A stretch of DNA of 57,469 bases from Halorubrum halophilum (GCF_000739595.1 NZ_BBJP01000008.1:1-57469); one strand, 5' to 3'. Positions 7,418 through 15,726 are shown, numbered from the stretch's first letter. Made by a program: numbers and translations. Notes: generated by a model from the sequence alone, not told the origin.

Positions 7418-8421
7418 TAGTCAGCCACCTCCGGTTCAGTTGCGAGGTTGAACCGCATCGTCTCAGTCCCGTAGTCGTCGATATTTAGGACGAGTTCGTC
7501 GTCTACATCTACACCGAACGTCTCCGTCGCAATGAATCCCGCCAGCTGCCATAGCTTCTCCAGCGTTTCGAGTTCACGGTCGGGCACTCTTCGCTCACCT
7601 TTCTCCGTGATCATCTCGCCGTCCTCCTCGTAGGTCTTCCACCTTTCTTCGACTACTTTGAACGCAGAGCCACGGGCTTCCCACATAGCGTCCATCAGAC
7701 TCTCTCGTGACCCGATAGAGACTGGCGTTGCAAAGGAGTCCGTATTTTCGAACTGATCGCGATACTGCTTGTGGGCGTTCGTCTGCCCGACCCCGGACGG
7801 AACCACGCACGAAAGCCCGATTTCGATGTCCAGCGCAGTCTCCATGTTTCCGACCATCTCCTCGAGACCATCGAGGCTGAGACTTCCCTTCCCAGCTGGC
7901 TTAACGGGTGCTACCAGTGTCCGAAGTGCGTAGATAGCATTGTACAGGAGGTCTTCGGCGCGCGCGTTAGGGTCGATGAGGACTGCGTCGTACTTTTCGT
8001 TCAACTGCTCTCGCTCCCAGAGGAGATTGTATAGAAGCTCGAAGCGGGGGTACTCGTCCCGAGAGATACCCTTCATCCCCGTTTCATAGGAGATTTTCTG
8101 CTCGAGGTTGGAGGTAAAGTCCCCCAGCATGTCGTGGCTCGGAATTATGTCGATGCCCTCTTCAGAGGTCTCGATGAGGTTGTCGAAGTCGCTATCAGGC
8201 ATTTCCAGAATGTGCTTTACGAGATTGTCTGCATCCGGGTTCCCACGGTTCTCTCCGACGTCGAAGAGTGAGGTGAGATTACCTGTCTGTGGGTCTAAGT
8301 CGATCGCGAGGACATCAAGCCCCATCCGCTTGAGCGCGACCGCGAGGTTTGCTGTCATGGTCGTTTTGTACGTCCCCCCGGACTCAGCGTAAATGACAGT
8401 CGTTATCATATACCGACTCAT
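7417..8421 (-). CDS. ParA/Soj-family partition ATPase
   Basis: The 334-residue P-loop ATPase belongs to the ParA/MinD group. The Walker A region is YAESGGTYKTT (residues 11-21): Lys19 is present, but the position of the signature lysine of KGGxxKT is Ser14. Walker A' is AIDLDPQTGNLT (about 39-50) and Walker B is AVLIDPNA. ParA proteins segregate plasmids by ATP-dependent binding of nucleoid DNA. The gene is first in a two-gene unit with the acidic partner. Palindromic TATCTGTAAC-type sites lie in its promoter and about 270 bp upstream, which would suit autoregulation or a centromere. Confidence 0.88.
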   Translation of the reverse strand: MSRYMITTVIYAESGGTYKTTMTANLAVALKRMGLDVLAIDLDPQTGNLTSLFDVGENRGNPDADNLVKHILEMPDSDFDNLIETSEEGIDIIPSHDMLGDFTSNLEQKISYETGMKGISRDEYPRFELLYNLLWEREQLNEKYDAVLIDPNARAEDLLYNAIYALRTLVAPVKPAGKGSLSLDGLEEMVGNMETALDIEIGLSCVVPSGVGQTNAHKQYRDQFENTDSFATPVSIGSRESLMDAMWEARGSAFKVVEERWKTYEEDGEMITEKGERRVPDRELETLEKLWQLAGFIATETFGVDVDDELVLNIDDYGTETMRFNLATEPEVAD

Positions 8422-8430
8422 ATGAGCGCC

Positions 8431-8515
8431 TGTTACATATATCTGTGTCAGACATTCGGGCCTATGATCTGTAACGAATATCTAGACCATCTTTCTGTAT
8501 CAACTATCTGTATTT
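8431..8515. promoter_or_regulatory. parA promoter region with TATCTGT-type sites
   Basis: The region just upstream of parA contains GTTACATATATCTGTGTC (8432-8449), GATCTGTAAC (8466-8475) and TATCTGTATTT (8505-8515). They resemble the palindrome at 8690-8705. The first overlaps the AT-rich box expected for the parA promoter, so the protein binding them could repress parA. Confidence 0.5.
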
Positions 8516-8689
8516 ATTGATGGGTAGTGAGGACACACGGATTCAACTGCAAAGACGCAATCAGTTAGGGAGCTGTGCGCTGGAATTTGTCTGTGATTTC
8601 CAGCTGTTTCGGTTGTGTTGGAACTAGAAGCTGTACTGATGGCGATCTTGAAGCATGCACTTGATAGAACTATCTAGAATAAGTACCTA

Positions 8690-8721
8690 TTACAGATATC
8701 TGTAACAGGTATCTGTAACAG
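8690..8721. promoter_or_regulatory. Candidate centromere/operator: palindrome plus direct repeat
   Basis: TTACAGATATCTGTAA (8690-8705) is a perfect 16-bp palindrome. It overlaps a 12-bp direct repeat, TATCTGTAACAG, at 8697-8708 and 8710-8721 (13-nt period). With the sites in the parA promoter it forms a two-cluster array around an otherwise empty 8422-8781 intergenic region. Confidence 0.6.
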
Positions 8722-8781
8722 TCGTCTGGCATATATGTCAATAATCAAAGCGAGTGCCTCAGAGCAGGACCTAGAGGTGGA

Positions 8782-9348
8782 TCACTCATTCCACGAAAGC
8801 CGGTCTATAGTTGGAAACTCAGCCTTTGCTGTCTGGGGCGGGTTATAGTATCGGGATTTGATATCGTAGTACCCAAATTCAGGAGGGATACGAGCGCACG
8901 CCTTGGCCAGATTTTCGTCCGCTGTGTGGGTGATCACACGGATTCGAGCATTCACATCAAACAATCGAACTGCCAACGCGACTACTGCTGCATCCTGCCA
9001 GTTGTTCGTCTCTGGATACTTGCTTTGCTGATTGAGAAACCCATCTGCAACGAACCGTGCTTTCTCAACCGGTCCAGCGCTACTATCGAATCCCGCTGTG
9101 CGGTTACCGGGAAGTGGTGGGGTTACCCGCAGCCACCCTTCTTCGATAGCCATATCGAGGTATGGATTCGCCGGTGAGTCAGCACTCCCGGTATCCGCCA
9201 GTTCGTGGTAGACTGCTGCTGGCACCCAAATTTCTGTTCCGATTTCCTCTACGGCAGTTTTGAGTGATTGTAGGTGCGGACTGGGGTGCTTTCCCAAGTT
9301 CCGAAACATCACCGTGTCCGCAATATTCGCAGTATAAATCCTCGTCAT
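8782..9348 (-). CDS. PIN-like domain protein, possible toxin or nuclease
   Basis: The 188-residue protein resembles haloarchaeal PIN-fold proteins. It has an early acidic residue after the first strand (TANIADTVMF), VYHELAD (about 47-53), the central WQDAAVVALA and the late THTADENLAKA. PIN domains are Mg-dependent ribonucleases with four clustered acidic residues; the residues above are candidates. Its start lies 5 nt after the stop of the HTH gene, so the two are co-transcribed in the manner of a regulator/PIN pair. A toxin-antitoxin role is plausible but not shown. Confidence 0.65.
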   Translation of the reverse strand: MTRIYTANIADTVMFRNLGKHPSPHLQSLKTAVEEIGTEIWVPAAVYHELADTGSADSPANPYLDMAIEEGWLRVTPPLPGNRTAGFDSSAGPVEKARFVADGFLNQQSKYPETNNWQDAAVVALAVRLFDVNARIRVITHTADENLAKACARIPPEFGYYDIKSRYYNPPQTAKAEFPTIDRLSWNE

Positions 9349-9353
9349 TCGGT

Positions 9354-9977
9354 CTACTTGTCGTCAAATTCCTCGAGGAGATCGCCTTCGTTCTCATCGA
9401 AATCATCTGGTGTGTACGTCGTCGGGCCCGACTCGTCGTCACCAAGATCGAGAATCGAATAGATGGCTTCGACAAGATCATACGCAGTTCCAGAGGAAAG
9501 GTCTGCGAGGCTCGCGATCTGCCGGATTGTGACATCCCCCTTACTGTGTGCTTTCACGAGGTCGTATGCGAGTGCAAACGTGACGATGCCGTGATCTTCG
9601 AGCACCCGCTCGATCGCTGGATATTCGTTCTTCTGTGCGATCACTTCGATAAGTTCAGGCGTAATCGAGACTTCTGTTTCGCGGACTGTCAATGTCAGTT
9701 CGAACTTTTCAGCGGTGTATACGGCGGTTCTGCTATCATGGTCAACTTTGCTGATCAGGCCCGCCTGTTCCAGTTTATGCAGATAGTCGTACACCGTCTT
9801 CTTCGAGACTGTCGTTGTTTCAACGAGTTCAGGGCCCGTCGTAGTCCCGGACCGCCGAATGGATGTATAGAGACTAGCGAGAGACGGGTTCTCGAGTAAT
9901 TCTGCGAACGTAGGGATTCCGGTGATCATCCCCGGAGTGTCACCCGCGTTTCGCACGTGTTCTGTATCGTAGCTCAT
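9354..9977 (-). CDS. HTH regulator paired with PIN-like gene
   Basis: This is a 207-residue protein. The N-terminal winged-HTH core includes LASLYTSIRR, then TGPELVETTTVSKKTVYDYLHKLEQAGLI (about 48-76), a typical recognition-helix and wing arrangement. Residues about 110-175 form a second helical module (DVTIRQIASLADLSSGTAYDL) that also looks like an HTH. The tail is acidic. It resembles haloarchaeal proteins annotated as DUF7437-type; I am moderately sure. A TATA-like AATTATAA at 10002-10009 lies about 27 nt before the ATG, so the mRNA is probably leaderless. It is the first gene of a unit with the PIN-like gene. Confidence 0.75.
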   Translation of the reverse strand: MSYDTEHVRNAGDTPGMITGIPTFAELLENPSLASLYTSIRRSGTTTGPELVETTTVSKKTVYDYLHKLEQAGLISKVDHDSRTAVYTAEKFELTLTVRETEVSITPELIEVIAQKNEYPAIERVLEDHGIVTFALAYDLVKAHSKGDVTIRQIASLADLSSGTAYDLVEAIYSILDLGDDESGPTTYTPDDFDENEGDLLEEFDDK

Positions 9978-10001
9978 CCTGTATAGAGTTACGAAACTAG
10001 A

Positions 10002-10009
10002 AATTATAA
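10002..10009 (-). promoter_or_regulatory. TATA-like box of HTH/PIN unit
   Basis: Read on the minus strand, TTATAATT is centred about 27-28 nt upstream of the ATG at 9977. This is the spacing seen for leaderless haloarchaeal transcripts. The gap 10010-10131 shows no gene. Confidence 0.45.
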
Positions 10010-10131
10010 ACGTTTGCCACGGAACTGAGTCACTATAGTTTGGGTAAGAGGAGGAGAGATGGGGTTTCGCTATGAGTGAGAATTAGTTCTGCTGTGACGC
10101 ATTAGATACGGCAAATGGTTCCACAAGCGCG

Positions 10132-10587
10132 CTAGTCGTCACCAACGCTGAACTGCGTGTATTCACTCACAGTGTTCAAGACGACGCTCGTATTGGATTC
10201 TTGCACATCTGCATCGGCCAAGACGCGCTTGATCTGGTTGTTCATATCGTCGGAATCTGTGAACTTTCCAATCGCGATGATGTCGTAATCACCAGTCGTC
10301 TCATATACACTCATCATCTGTGGTTCATCGCGAAGCGCGTCTGTAATATCCGGTAGCCCGGGGCCATCGACTTTGAGTTGGAGAATGGCAGTCACGTCGT
10401 AGCCAAGTTTGCTGTAATCGACAATTGGCGTGTAACCCTCAATTGCGCCTGCTTCTTCGAGATCTGCCAAATGGTTCGAGACCGTCGTCACAGACACATC
10501 AAGTTCGTCGCTGAGATTACGCAAGCTCTCACGGCCATTTCCCAGAAGTGCGTTTACCAACTCTGTATCAAGGTTTTCGTACGTCAT
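10132..10587 (-). CDS. Lrp/AsnC-family transcriptional regulator
   Basis: The 151-residue protein has the full Lrp architecture. The N-terminal winged HTH is [44 protein letters not shown] (about 6-50). The C-terminal RAM (ligand/oligomerisation) domain starts near [13 protein letters not shown] and includes the [14 protein letters not shown] core. Lrp proteins sense amino acids or related ligands and regulate metabolism. The TATA-like TTATAA at 10611-10616 lies about 25 nt before the ATG, so translation is probably leaderless. It stands alone, and its targets cannot be read from the sequence. Confidence 0.9.
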   Translation of the reverse strand: MTYENLDTELVNALLGNGRESLRNLSDELDVSVTTVSNHLADLEEAGAIEGYTPIVDYSKLGYDVTAILQLKVDGPGLPDITDALRDEPQMMSVYETTGDYDIIAIGKFTDSDDMNNQIKRVLADADVQESNTSVVLNTVSEYTQFSVGDD

Positions 10588-10657
10588 TGTTTGTGTTTTA
10601 ATTTGTAGTGTTATAATTGTTTTACGTATTATACCATATTTGGAATATCCTTTGAGA

Positions 10658-11032
10658 GGCTCTGTTGAAATCCTACTTTTCAGACATATTACCGACTGAA
10701 ACAGCAGGTCACCGAAGAGTACATACCGGGTATCTGATTATTATCTGTTCTGATAAATACGAGCAAGAGTTATTCTATCTCCTGTGCCACATAGGCATAT
10801 GACACAGCGATCTGAGGGGTATCTATTCCACCTTGAGAAAGCTCTAGAAGTCGATACTCGCGAAGAGAAGAACTTCCATATTCGACAGGCTCTCCAGATT
10901 TGTGGCGTTTGCGATGAGTCAGAACAGTCCCTGATAGACTCACAGGACAGCTAAATCATTGAACAAATAATATTTCTTCACTGACCGCAACTGGGTCAGT
11001 ATATGTCACTTCCTGAGGATTTCAACAAAGCC
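10658..11032. mobile_element. 375-bp IS5-derived non-autonomous element (MITE-like)
   Basis: The left end GGCTCTGTTGAAATCCT (10658-10674) and the right end, inverted, CTGAGGATTTCAACAAAGCC (11013-11032) are terminal inverted repeats. They match the left end of the IS5-family element at 56538. The subterminal sequences (TGACCGCAACTGGGTCAG on the right) match those of the larger element at 53662-54900. The element encodes no transposase but contains a 51-codon ORF. No clear target duplication was seen. Confidence 0.65.
10799..10954 (+). CDS. Small hypothetical protein (51 aa) inside MITE-like element
   Basis: ATG at 10799 opens a 51-codon frame, MTQRSEGYLFHLEKALEVDT followed by EEKNFHIRQALQICGVCDES and SLIDSQDS. 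The composition is haloarchaeal (acidic, helical) and a CxxC (GVCD region: ICGVC) is present. The whole frame lies between the inverted repeats of the 375-bp element, so it may be cargo. Function unknown; its small size makes the call tentative. Confidence 0.5.
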   Translation: MTQRSEGYLFHLEKALEVDTREEKNFHIRQALQICGVCDESEQSLIDSQDS

Positions 11033-11191
11033 GGACGGACAGAATCGATCGGCATCTACACGAATGATTTGCCCGCGTTCCGCGGAATTGAGCGCGCCCT
11101 CTCACAGCATGGCTACGAGGACGCAGTTCAACTCGTCAAGGCCTTCGACTTCGTCACGTCCGTCGAAAACCGGTACCAGTTCTCTGGATGA
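11033..11191 (+). pseudogene. 3' gene fragment next to MITE-like element
   Basis: A reading frame runs from the element's right end into TESIGIYTNDLPAFRGIERA and LVKAFDFVTSVENRYQF, then stops at 11191. The composition looks coding, but the only start lies inside the mobile-element repeat, so this is probably the tail of a gene cut by the element. I do not recognise the family. 11192-11255 holds nothing evident. Confidence 0.4.
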
Positions 11192-11255
11192 TCGCTTTCT
11201 GACGGACTGACCACAGAGGATACGGCCACCATTCGTCGTTGATCTCGACAGAGCT

Positions 11256-12557
11256 CTACTGATCACTGACTCGCTGGTCTGTCTGTGAAAACGCCTCTGT
11301 CGCCATGTCGGCGCGCTCAGCCGCCTCGATGTGCTGGTAGGCCTTGCGGACCTGTTCCTCACTATTGTCGAGATACCGGGCTGCAGCGGCGTAGCCGAAC
11401 TGTCGAACAAGCACTTCTCCGACACCCCGACGCCCGCCGTGTAGTTCGAGATAGTCGCCATCGAGTGAGAGGTCCAGTTCGTCGCGACGCTCGGCGAGTG
11501 TGTCGTGTGTCCAGAGCCGTTCCATGATCGACCGGGCACCGTCAGTGGTGAGCGGCTTCGGCGCGTCGAGGTCGTGCTCAGCAGCGACGATCAGGTCAGG
11601 TGCCCCGTTTCGAACACGCTCGATCGCGCTGTCGCGGAGACCGACAGTGGCGAGTCCTTTGGCGACGTGTGAGGCGAGCGAGGGGCGGTGTAGCGTCGTG
11701 AACACCGGCCACGAGTCCGGCACGTCCAGCACCTCAGCGTACCGCTGCAACGGGCCGATAACGGGCTCGGGGAGTGACGCCTCCTTCCACTCACGGCTCT
11801 TTCGGAACACGGTGACGCTGCTGTCTGCGAACGACACGTCACGCCAGCGAATCCCGTTCCGACCGTCGCGGTCTTCTTTCGGTGCCGAGAGGAACTCCGA
11901 GCCGCGCAGGCCCGTGTAGGCGACAACATACACGAGTGCCTGCTCACGACACCGCTGGTAGGCCTTGAACCGAGCGCGCTGTTTAGCCTGCCACGTCTCA
12001 CTCTCCGGGTCCCCTCGATCGGCGTGGGAAACCTCAATCGCGCCGAGCGCGTCGAACGCCTCGGAGACGCGCCGATCGACAAACTGGGTGATCAGGTCGC
12101 GGTGGATCGGTTCCCACGCCTGCTGGTCGCCCGGCCGGCGGCCGTCGTTCTCGGGAAGCGGATCTTCGGCGTCCGACTCGCGGGCGTAGTGCCGCGAGAT
12201 GTACCCCTGCGCGTGCGCCCACCCGCACCACGACGCGACGTGGGCGTAGTAGGTGAGAACGGTGCCGGCGGCGTACCCGGCGGTTGAGAGGTACCGTGCG
12301 TAGTCCGAGAAGACCGTCGTGTCGAGGTCCGCAAACCGGACGGTGTCGCCGTCGACGACGCCAGCCCACGACTCGGGTGGGGAGGCGTTCGCCGGGTCGG
12401 CGGTCTCGCCGAGGCACCAGCGGTGGAATCGATTCAGCTCGCGATCGGCGTCAGTTCGGTACGCACCTTGCTCGCCGGCATCGCCCTTCCCCTTGTCCGT
12501 GAGGTACTTCGTGAATGTGTCCTCGATCGGCGTCTCGACGGAGCGACGACCCGTCAT
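11256..12557 (-). CDS. Tyrosine recombinase (XerC/D-like integrase)
   Basis: The 433-residue protein has an N-terminal SAM-like DNA-binding half (about 1-170, DTTVFSDYARYLSTAGYAAG) and a C-terminal catalytic domain. The box I Arg is in AYTGLRGSEF. The box II region is LELHGGRRG, giving the His-x-x-Arg pair, and the nucleophile is the Tyr in EEQVRKAYQHI. Tyrosine recombinases join DNA at short inverted-repeat core sites. A suitable site (two 14-bp arms, 6-bp spacer) lies 141 bp upstream at 12698-12731. The role could be plasmid dimer resolution or integration; no adjacent tRNA gene suggests an att site. Confidence 0.88.
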   Translation of the reverse strand: MTGRRSVETPIEDTFTKYLTDKGKGDAGEQGAYRTDADRELNRFHRWCLGETADPANASPPESWAGVVDGDTVRFADLDTTVFSDYARYLSTAGYAAGTVLTYYAHVASWCGWAHAQGYISRHYARESDAEDPLPENDGRRPGDQQAWEPIHRDLITQFVDRRVSEAFDALGAIEVSHADRGDPESETWQAKQRARFKAYQRCREQALVYVVAYTGLRGSEFLSAPKEDRDGRNGIRWRDVSFADSSVTVFRKSREWKEASLPEPVIGPLQRYAEVLDVPDSWPVFTTLHRPSLASHVAKGLATVGLRDSAIERVRNGAPDLIVAAEHDLDAPKPLTTDGARSIMERLWTHDTLAERRDELDLSLDGDYLELHGGRRGVGEVLVRQFGYAAAARYLDNSEEQVRKAYQHIEAAERADMATEAFSQTDQRVSDQ

Positions 12558-12697
12558 TGAGCCTCCGAAGTGTAGGGGTTGTGCCGTCGGAACGCCGCTG
12601 CAGACGCGGCATTCCAGCTGGAGCGACAGTATGGGGAAGCGTCGGCCATGATTCTGATTCTGCCTCGTTTGGGGCCACGGGTGGGGGTCACTAAGAG

Positions 12698-12731
12698 TTT
12701 ACTTTGTCTTACCGAGATAAGACAAAGTAAA
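12698..12731. other. dif-like inverted repeat upstream of integrase
   Basis: TTTACTTTGTCTTA (12698-12711), CCGAGA spacer (12712-12717) and TAAGACAAAGTAAA (12718-12731) form a perfect 14-bp inverted repeat with a 6-bp centre. That geometry fits a tyrosine-recombinase core site. It could instead be an operator for the integrase gene or a terminator. The rest of 12558-12860 shows no gene. Confidence 0.55.
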
Positions 12732-12860
12732 GTATTCTGCTAGATATTGGCGCGTCTGTGAGGTTGTCGGCTGATTTCGGACGCGAGAGCGGTTCTACTC
12801 TGACCGAGGCAAGTCTTAAAGTGTATGTCGATATACGTAATTACACCCGCCGCGAAACAC

Positions 12861-12876
12861 CACAGTTTCGGAGGAT
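12861..12876 (+). repeat. IS4-associated 16-bp motif (copy a)
   Basis: CACAGTTTCGGAGGAT lies 174 bp beyond the 3' end of the IS4-type transposase gene. The same 16-mer occurs at the equivalent place (45823-45838) in the sister copy, and inverted relatives occur near two other IS4-type genes. It is a candidate left terminus of this element. Confidence 0.5.
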
Positions 12877-13049
12877 GGGTCATTTTTGGCCAAATTCTTG
12901 CTGATCAGTGGTTCAATTCAACAACCGAAAGCTGCTTTCAAACGTTTGTCGGCATACTGTTGGGTCAGAGGTTGGAAAATACGTGGATTTTAGCGCTGCT
13001 GAATAGGGTTGCCACTCCCGAACCGCAGACTCAGCGAGGGTTCAGCTGA

Positions 13050-14675
13050 TCAGTCGTGCGGGATCAACGCCGAGGCAACGAGCTCAACACACTCACCCGC
13101 AGTCAACACGGGTGCGTAGTCCATCTCACCTCCCACGCCCGCTTTCAGCAAGAAGTCGGTGAGCCGCCAGATATTGTACAAGAGGACCGCGAACACGAAG
13201 TAGAACAAGCGAACGCGGTAGTCTTTCGAGGAGGTCTTGGCGAGAAAGTCACCTTTGATCGATTTGTACTCACTCTCGATCTGCCACCGGCGGCTGTAGC
13301 GCTGACAGAACGCCTCGGCTTCCTCGGGACCAACTCGGAGATTCGTCGCGAAGACGGCCGTTCCCTCTCCACTCGTCGACGGTACGTACAGGAGCCGCAT
13401 TGGATGCGATCCAGATTCCACATGGACAGAAGCTGACTCAACGGCCACCTCTTGATCGTCTTCCTCCATTTGTTTGAGTACATCCTGTTCGGAACTGGAG
13501 ACCCGCTTCGGAATGAGGTAGTTCACATCGAGGTTTGAGAGCGTCTGGAACACTTGTATCGAATCGAACTCTCGGTCACAGAGTACTGTCTCGATCGGAA
13601 CGTGTCTTTTCGCTCGTCGAACGAGTCGCCGAACAGTACGATGGATCTGATTCGACGGGTTCTCATCCCACTCAGAGCTCTCTTGAACCGGTTCAACAGC
13701 TAAGATCAGCGGGATGTTCTGTCCGATGATCGAAAGCGTCGCAAATTTGAACGCTCGACCGTCTCTATCCTTGGTTCCACTGACCATCGGCATCTCTTCG
13801 ACATCCCCGTAGTAGGGAATGGTCGTGATATCGATCGCGGCAGTAACTGGCCTTCGAAAGGATGCTTCTGAGGCGATCACGGAAAGCAAGCGGTCCGTTG
13901 TCTCATCGAAGCCGTTCACGACCTCTTCGGGATCGAACTGCTTGACGGTGCGGAGGTGTGTGTCGCCGTGGGGTCCATACTCTTCACCACGCCGGTACTG
14001 GAAGCGAGTAGCGCCCTGCGCGGTTCCGCACCGAACCATCCCCATGAACGTCTGTAACTCGAAGAATTGCGTGTCCTCGTACGAGGCGTTCGACGCCCGA
14101 TCCGAGTCGAAGTGTCCGAAGGCGTGATCACGTGCGAGGCGCGTCATCTGGATGATCTTCTCCTGTGAGAATGATTCGTCTTCTACTGGGTCTGCGGCTT
14201 CCTCAGTATCGTCGACGATCTCTGCCTTTGGCCGGACTTCGGGCGCTGAGATGTTGCGATCATGGACTTCTTTGACAACGAAGTGGGCGGCAGCGTGGAC
14301 GTACTCGTGAACAGCATCGTCGAACCGGTTCCGCCACGCCCGCGAGAAGGCTGATTCGTCGGGTACTCGGCTGAAGCCGAGGATCGTCGCTACTTCTGGT
14401 TGTCGGATAAGTCGTCGACTGAAGTCGGCGTATGAGTCACCGGTGATCTCCATAAACACGAACGAGAGCACCATCGCGCGAAAAGAGAGAGGAGCAGGAT
14501 GCCACGCTGGATACCCGTCTTCGATCGCGTCTAGCGAATGATCCAGATCCTCTGCCGCTGTGACGAGATTGGAGTTTTTGAGTTCGTTTCGGATACCGAT
14601 TCCAAGCTGATAGGCTTCGCTTAGATACCGCATCCTGGAATTCTCGCTAAGAGATGAATCACCTGAACTGCTCAC
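13050..14675 (-). CDS. IS4-type transposase (copy 1)
   Basis: This is a 541-residue DDE transposase. AAIDITTIPYYGD holds the first catalytic Asp and ETVLCDREFDS the second. YSRRWQIESEYKSIK holds the Y-(2)-R-(3)-E-(6)-K signature of the IS4 group with the catalytic Glu. The start is GTG at 14675 or ATG at 14633. It is intact and very similar throughout to the transposase at 46012-47625, with long identical blocks; the N-terminal 15 residues differ. The two copies are in the same orientation and bracket the metabolic island. The right terminal repeat was not identified. Confidence 0.9.
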   Translation of the reverse strand: MSSSGDSSLSENSRMRYLSEAYQLGIGIRNELKNSNLVTAAEDLDHSLDAIEDGYPAWHPAPLSFRAMVLSFVFMEITGDSYADFSRRLIRQPEVATILGFSRVPDESAFSRAWRNRFDDAVHEYVHAAAHFVVKEVHDRNISAPEVRPKAEIVDDTEEAADPVEDESFSQEKIIQMTRLARDHAFGHFDSDRASNASYEDTQFFELQTFMGMVRCGTAQGATRFQYRRGEEYGPHGDTHLRTVKQFDPEEVVNGFDETTDRLLSVIASEASFRRPVTAAIDITTIPYYGDVEEMPMVSGTKDRDGRAFKFATLSIIGQNIPLILAVEPVQESSEWDENPSNQIHRTVRRLVRRAKRHVPIETVLCDREFDSIQVFQTLSNLDVNYLIPKRVSSSEQDVLKQMEEDDQEVAVESASVHVESGSHPMRLLYVPSTSGEGTAVFATNLRVGPEEAEAFCQRYSRRWQIESEYKSIKGDFLAKTSSKDYRVRLFYFVFAVLLYNIWRLTDFLLKAGVGGEMDYAPVLTAGECVELVASALIPHD

Positions 14676-14798
14676 ATGGTGTGCTCAAATGGATTACGAA
14701 ATTAACCTACTGGATGATCTTGGGATTATATAAATTCAATATAAAACAACGAGATATGTAATCTAGTAATATAGAGCCCGAAGTTGTTCCCTGAAATA

Positions 14799-14806
14799 TT
14801 AATATA
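14799..14806 (+). promoter_or_regulatory. TATA-like box of tupA
   Basis: TTAATATA-type sequence (within GAAATATTAATATAATTG) lies about 25 nt before the ATG at 14827, so the transcript is probably leaderless. The AT-rich stretch 14690-14820 is the gap between the IS4 copy and tupA. Confidence 0.45.
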
Positions 14807-14826
14807 ATTGTTATCAATAACTATGT

Positions 14827-15726
14827 ATGAACCGGCGAACGTGGATACAACTGCTTGGTGTCGGTGGGGCTGTTTCTCTTGCTGGATGTGGTAGTGCCGG
14901 TTCTTCTACTGTTACAGCAGAAATCACTGACGAGCATCTCACACTCGCTACAGCAACGACAGTTCACGATAGCGGACTGCTCACCGAACTAATCACGGGT
15001 TTCCAGCGGGAGTTCGGGGCGGCTGTGGATGCGATCGCGCGTGGGAGCGGTGCAGCGCTCGAAACGGCCCGGAACGGTGACTGTGACATCGTGCTCGTTC
15101 ATGCTCGCCCGTTGGAAGATGCTTTTCTACGCGACGGGTACGGAGTGAATCGGCGGGCGGTCATGGTGAACGATTTTCTCGTGGTCGGCCCGCCGGACGA
15201 CCCTGCGGGGGTAGCTGGTTTAGGCCCGGTCGCCGCGTTTGAGGCTATTGCAACCGCCGACGCGCCGTTCGTATCACGGGGTGATCGCTCGGGAACGCAT
15301 CTCCGTGAACGCAGACTGTGGAGTGAGACCTCCATCGATCCCGATGGTTCGTGGTACACAGAAACTGGCCAGGGAATGGGCGACACGCTCGTGATCGCTG
15401 AGCAGGCGGAGGCGTACACACTCTGTGATCGCGGGACCTTTCTGAACGTCGCCGAAGACCAACTCGTCGCTTACGTTGAGGGCGGTATTGAGGACCCGCC
15501 GCCGCTACTGCGGAACGAATACGGGGTTATCCCGGTGAATCCTGCCCGCCGCGAGGTGGCTTATCGATTGGGGATGGCGTTCGTGGGATATCTCACGGGG
15601 GCGGGCCAAACACGCATTGACGGGTTTCGGATCGGCGGCGAACAGGCATTTCGATCTATGTCAAGTTCTGAGATATCCGCGTTTGAACAGTACGTCCCGA
15701 GAGATTGGAAGCAGAATTCAGCGTGA
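14827..15726 (+). CDS. tupA: Tungstate/molybdate-binding lipoprotein (TupA-like)
   Basis: The 299-residue protein begins with a twin-arginine signal and lipobox (MNRRTWIQLLGVGG...LAGC, Cys21). It is therefore probably a Tat-exported lipoprotein anchored outside the membrane. TupA family motifs are clear: ATATTVHDSGLL, GSGAALETARNGDCDIVLVH, GVNRRAVMVNDFLVVGP, FVSRGDRSGTH and SWYTETGQGMGDTL. TupA binds WO4 (or MoO4) for an ABC importer. The permease and ATPase genes (tupB, tupC) are not in the window, so it must pair with components encoded elsewhere or work alone. Its neighbours are molybdo/tungsto-enzymes and Moco genes. Confidence 0.88.
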   Translation: MNRRTWIQLLGVGGAVSLAGCGSAGSSTVTAEITDEHLTLATATTVHDSGLLTELITGFQREFGAAVDAIARGSGAALETARNGDCDIVLVHARPLEDAFLRDGYGVNRRAVMVNDFLVVGPPDDPAGVAGLGPVAAFEAIATADAPFVSRGDRSGTHLRERRLWSETSIDPDGSWYTETGQGMGDTLVIAEQAEAYTLCDRGTFLNVAEDQLVAYVEGGIEDPPPLLRNEYGVIPVNPARREVAYRLGMAFVGYLTGAGQTRIDGFRIGGEQAFRSMSSSEISAFEQYVPRDWKQNSA

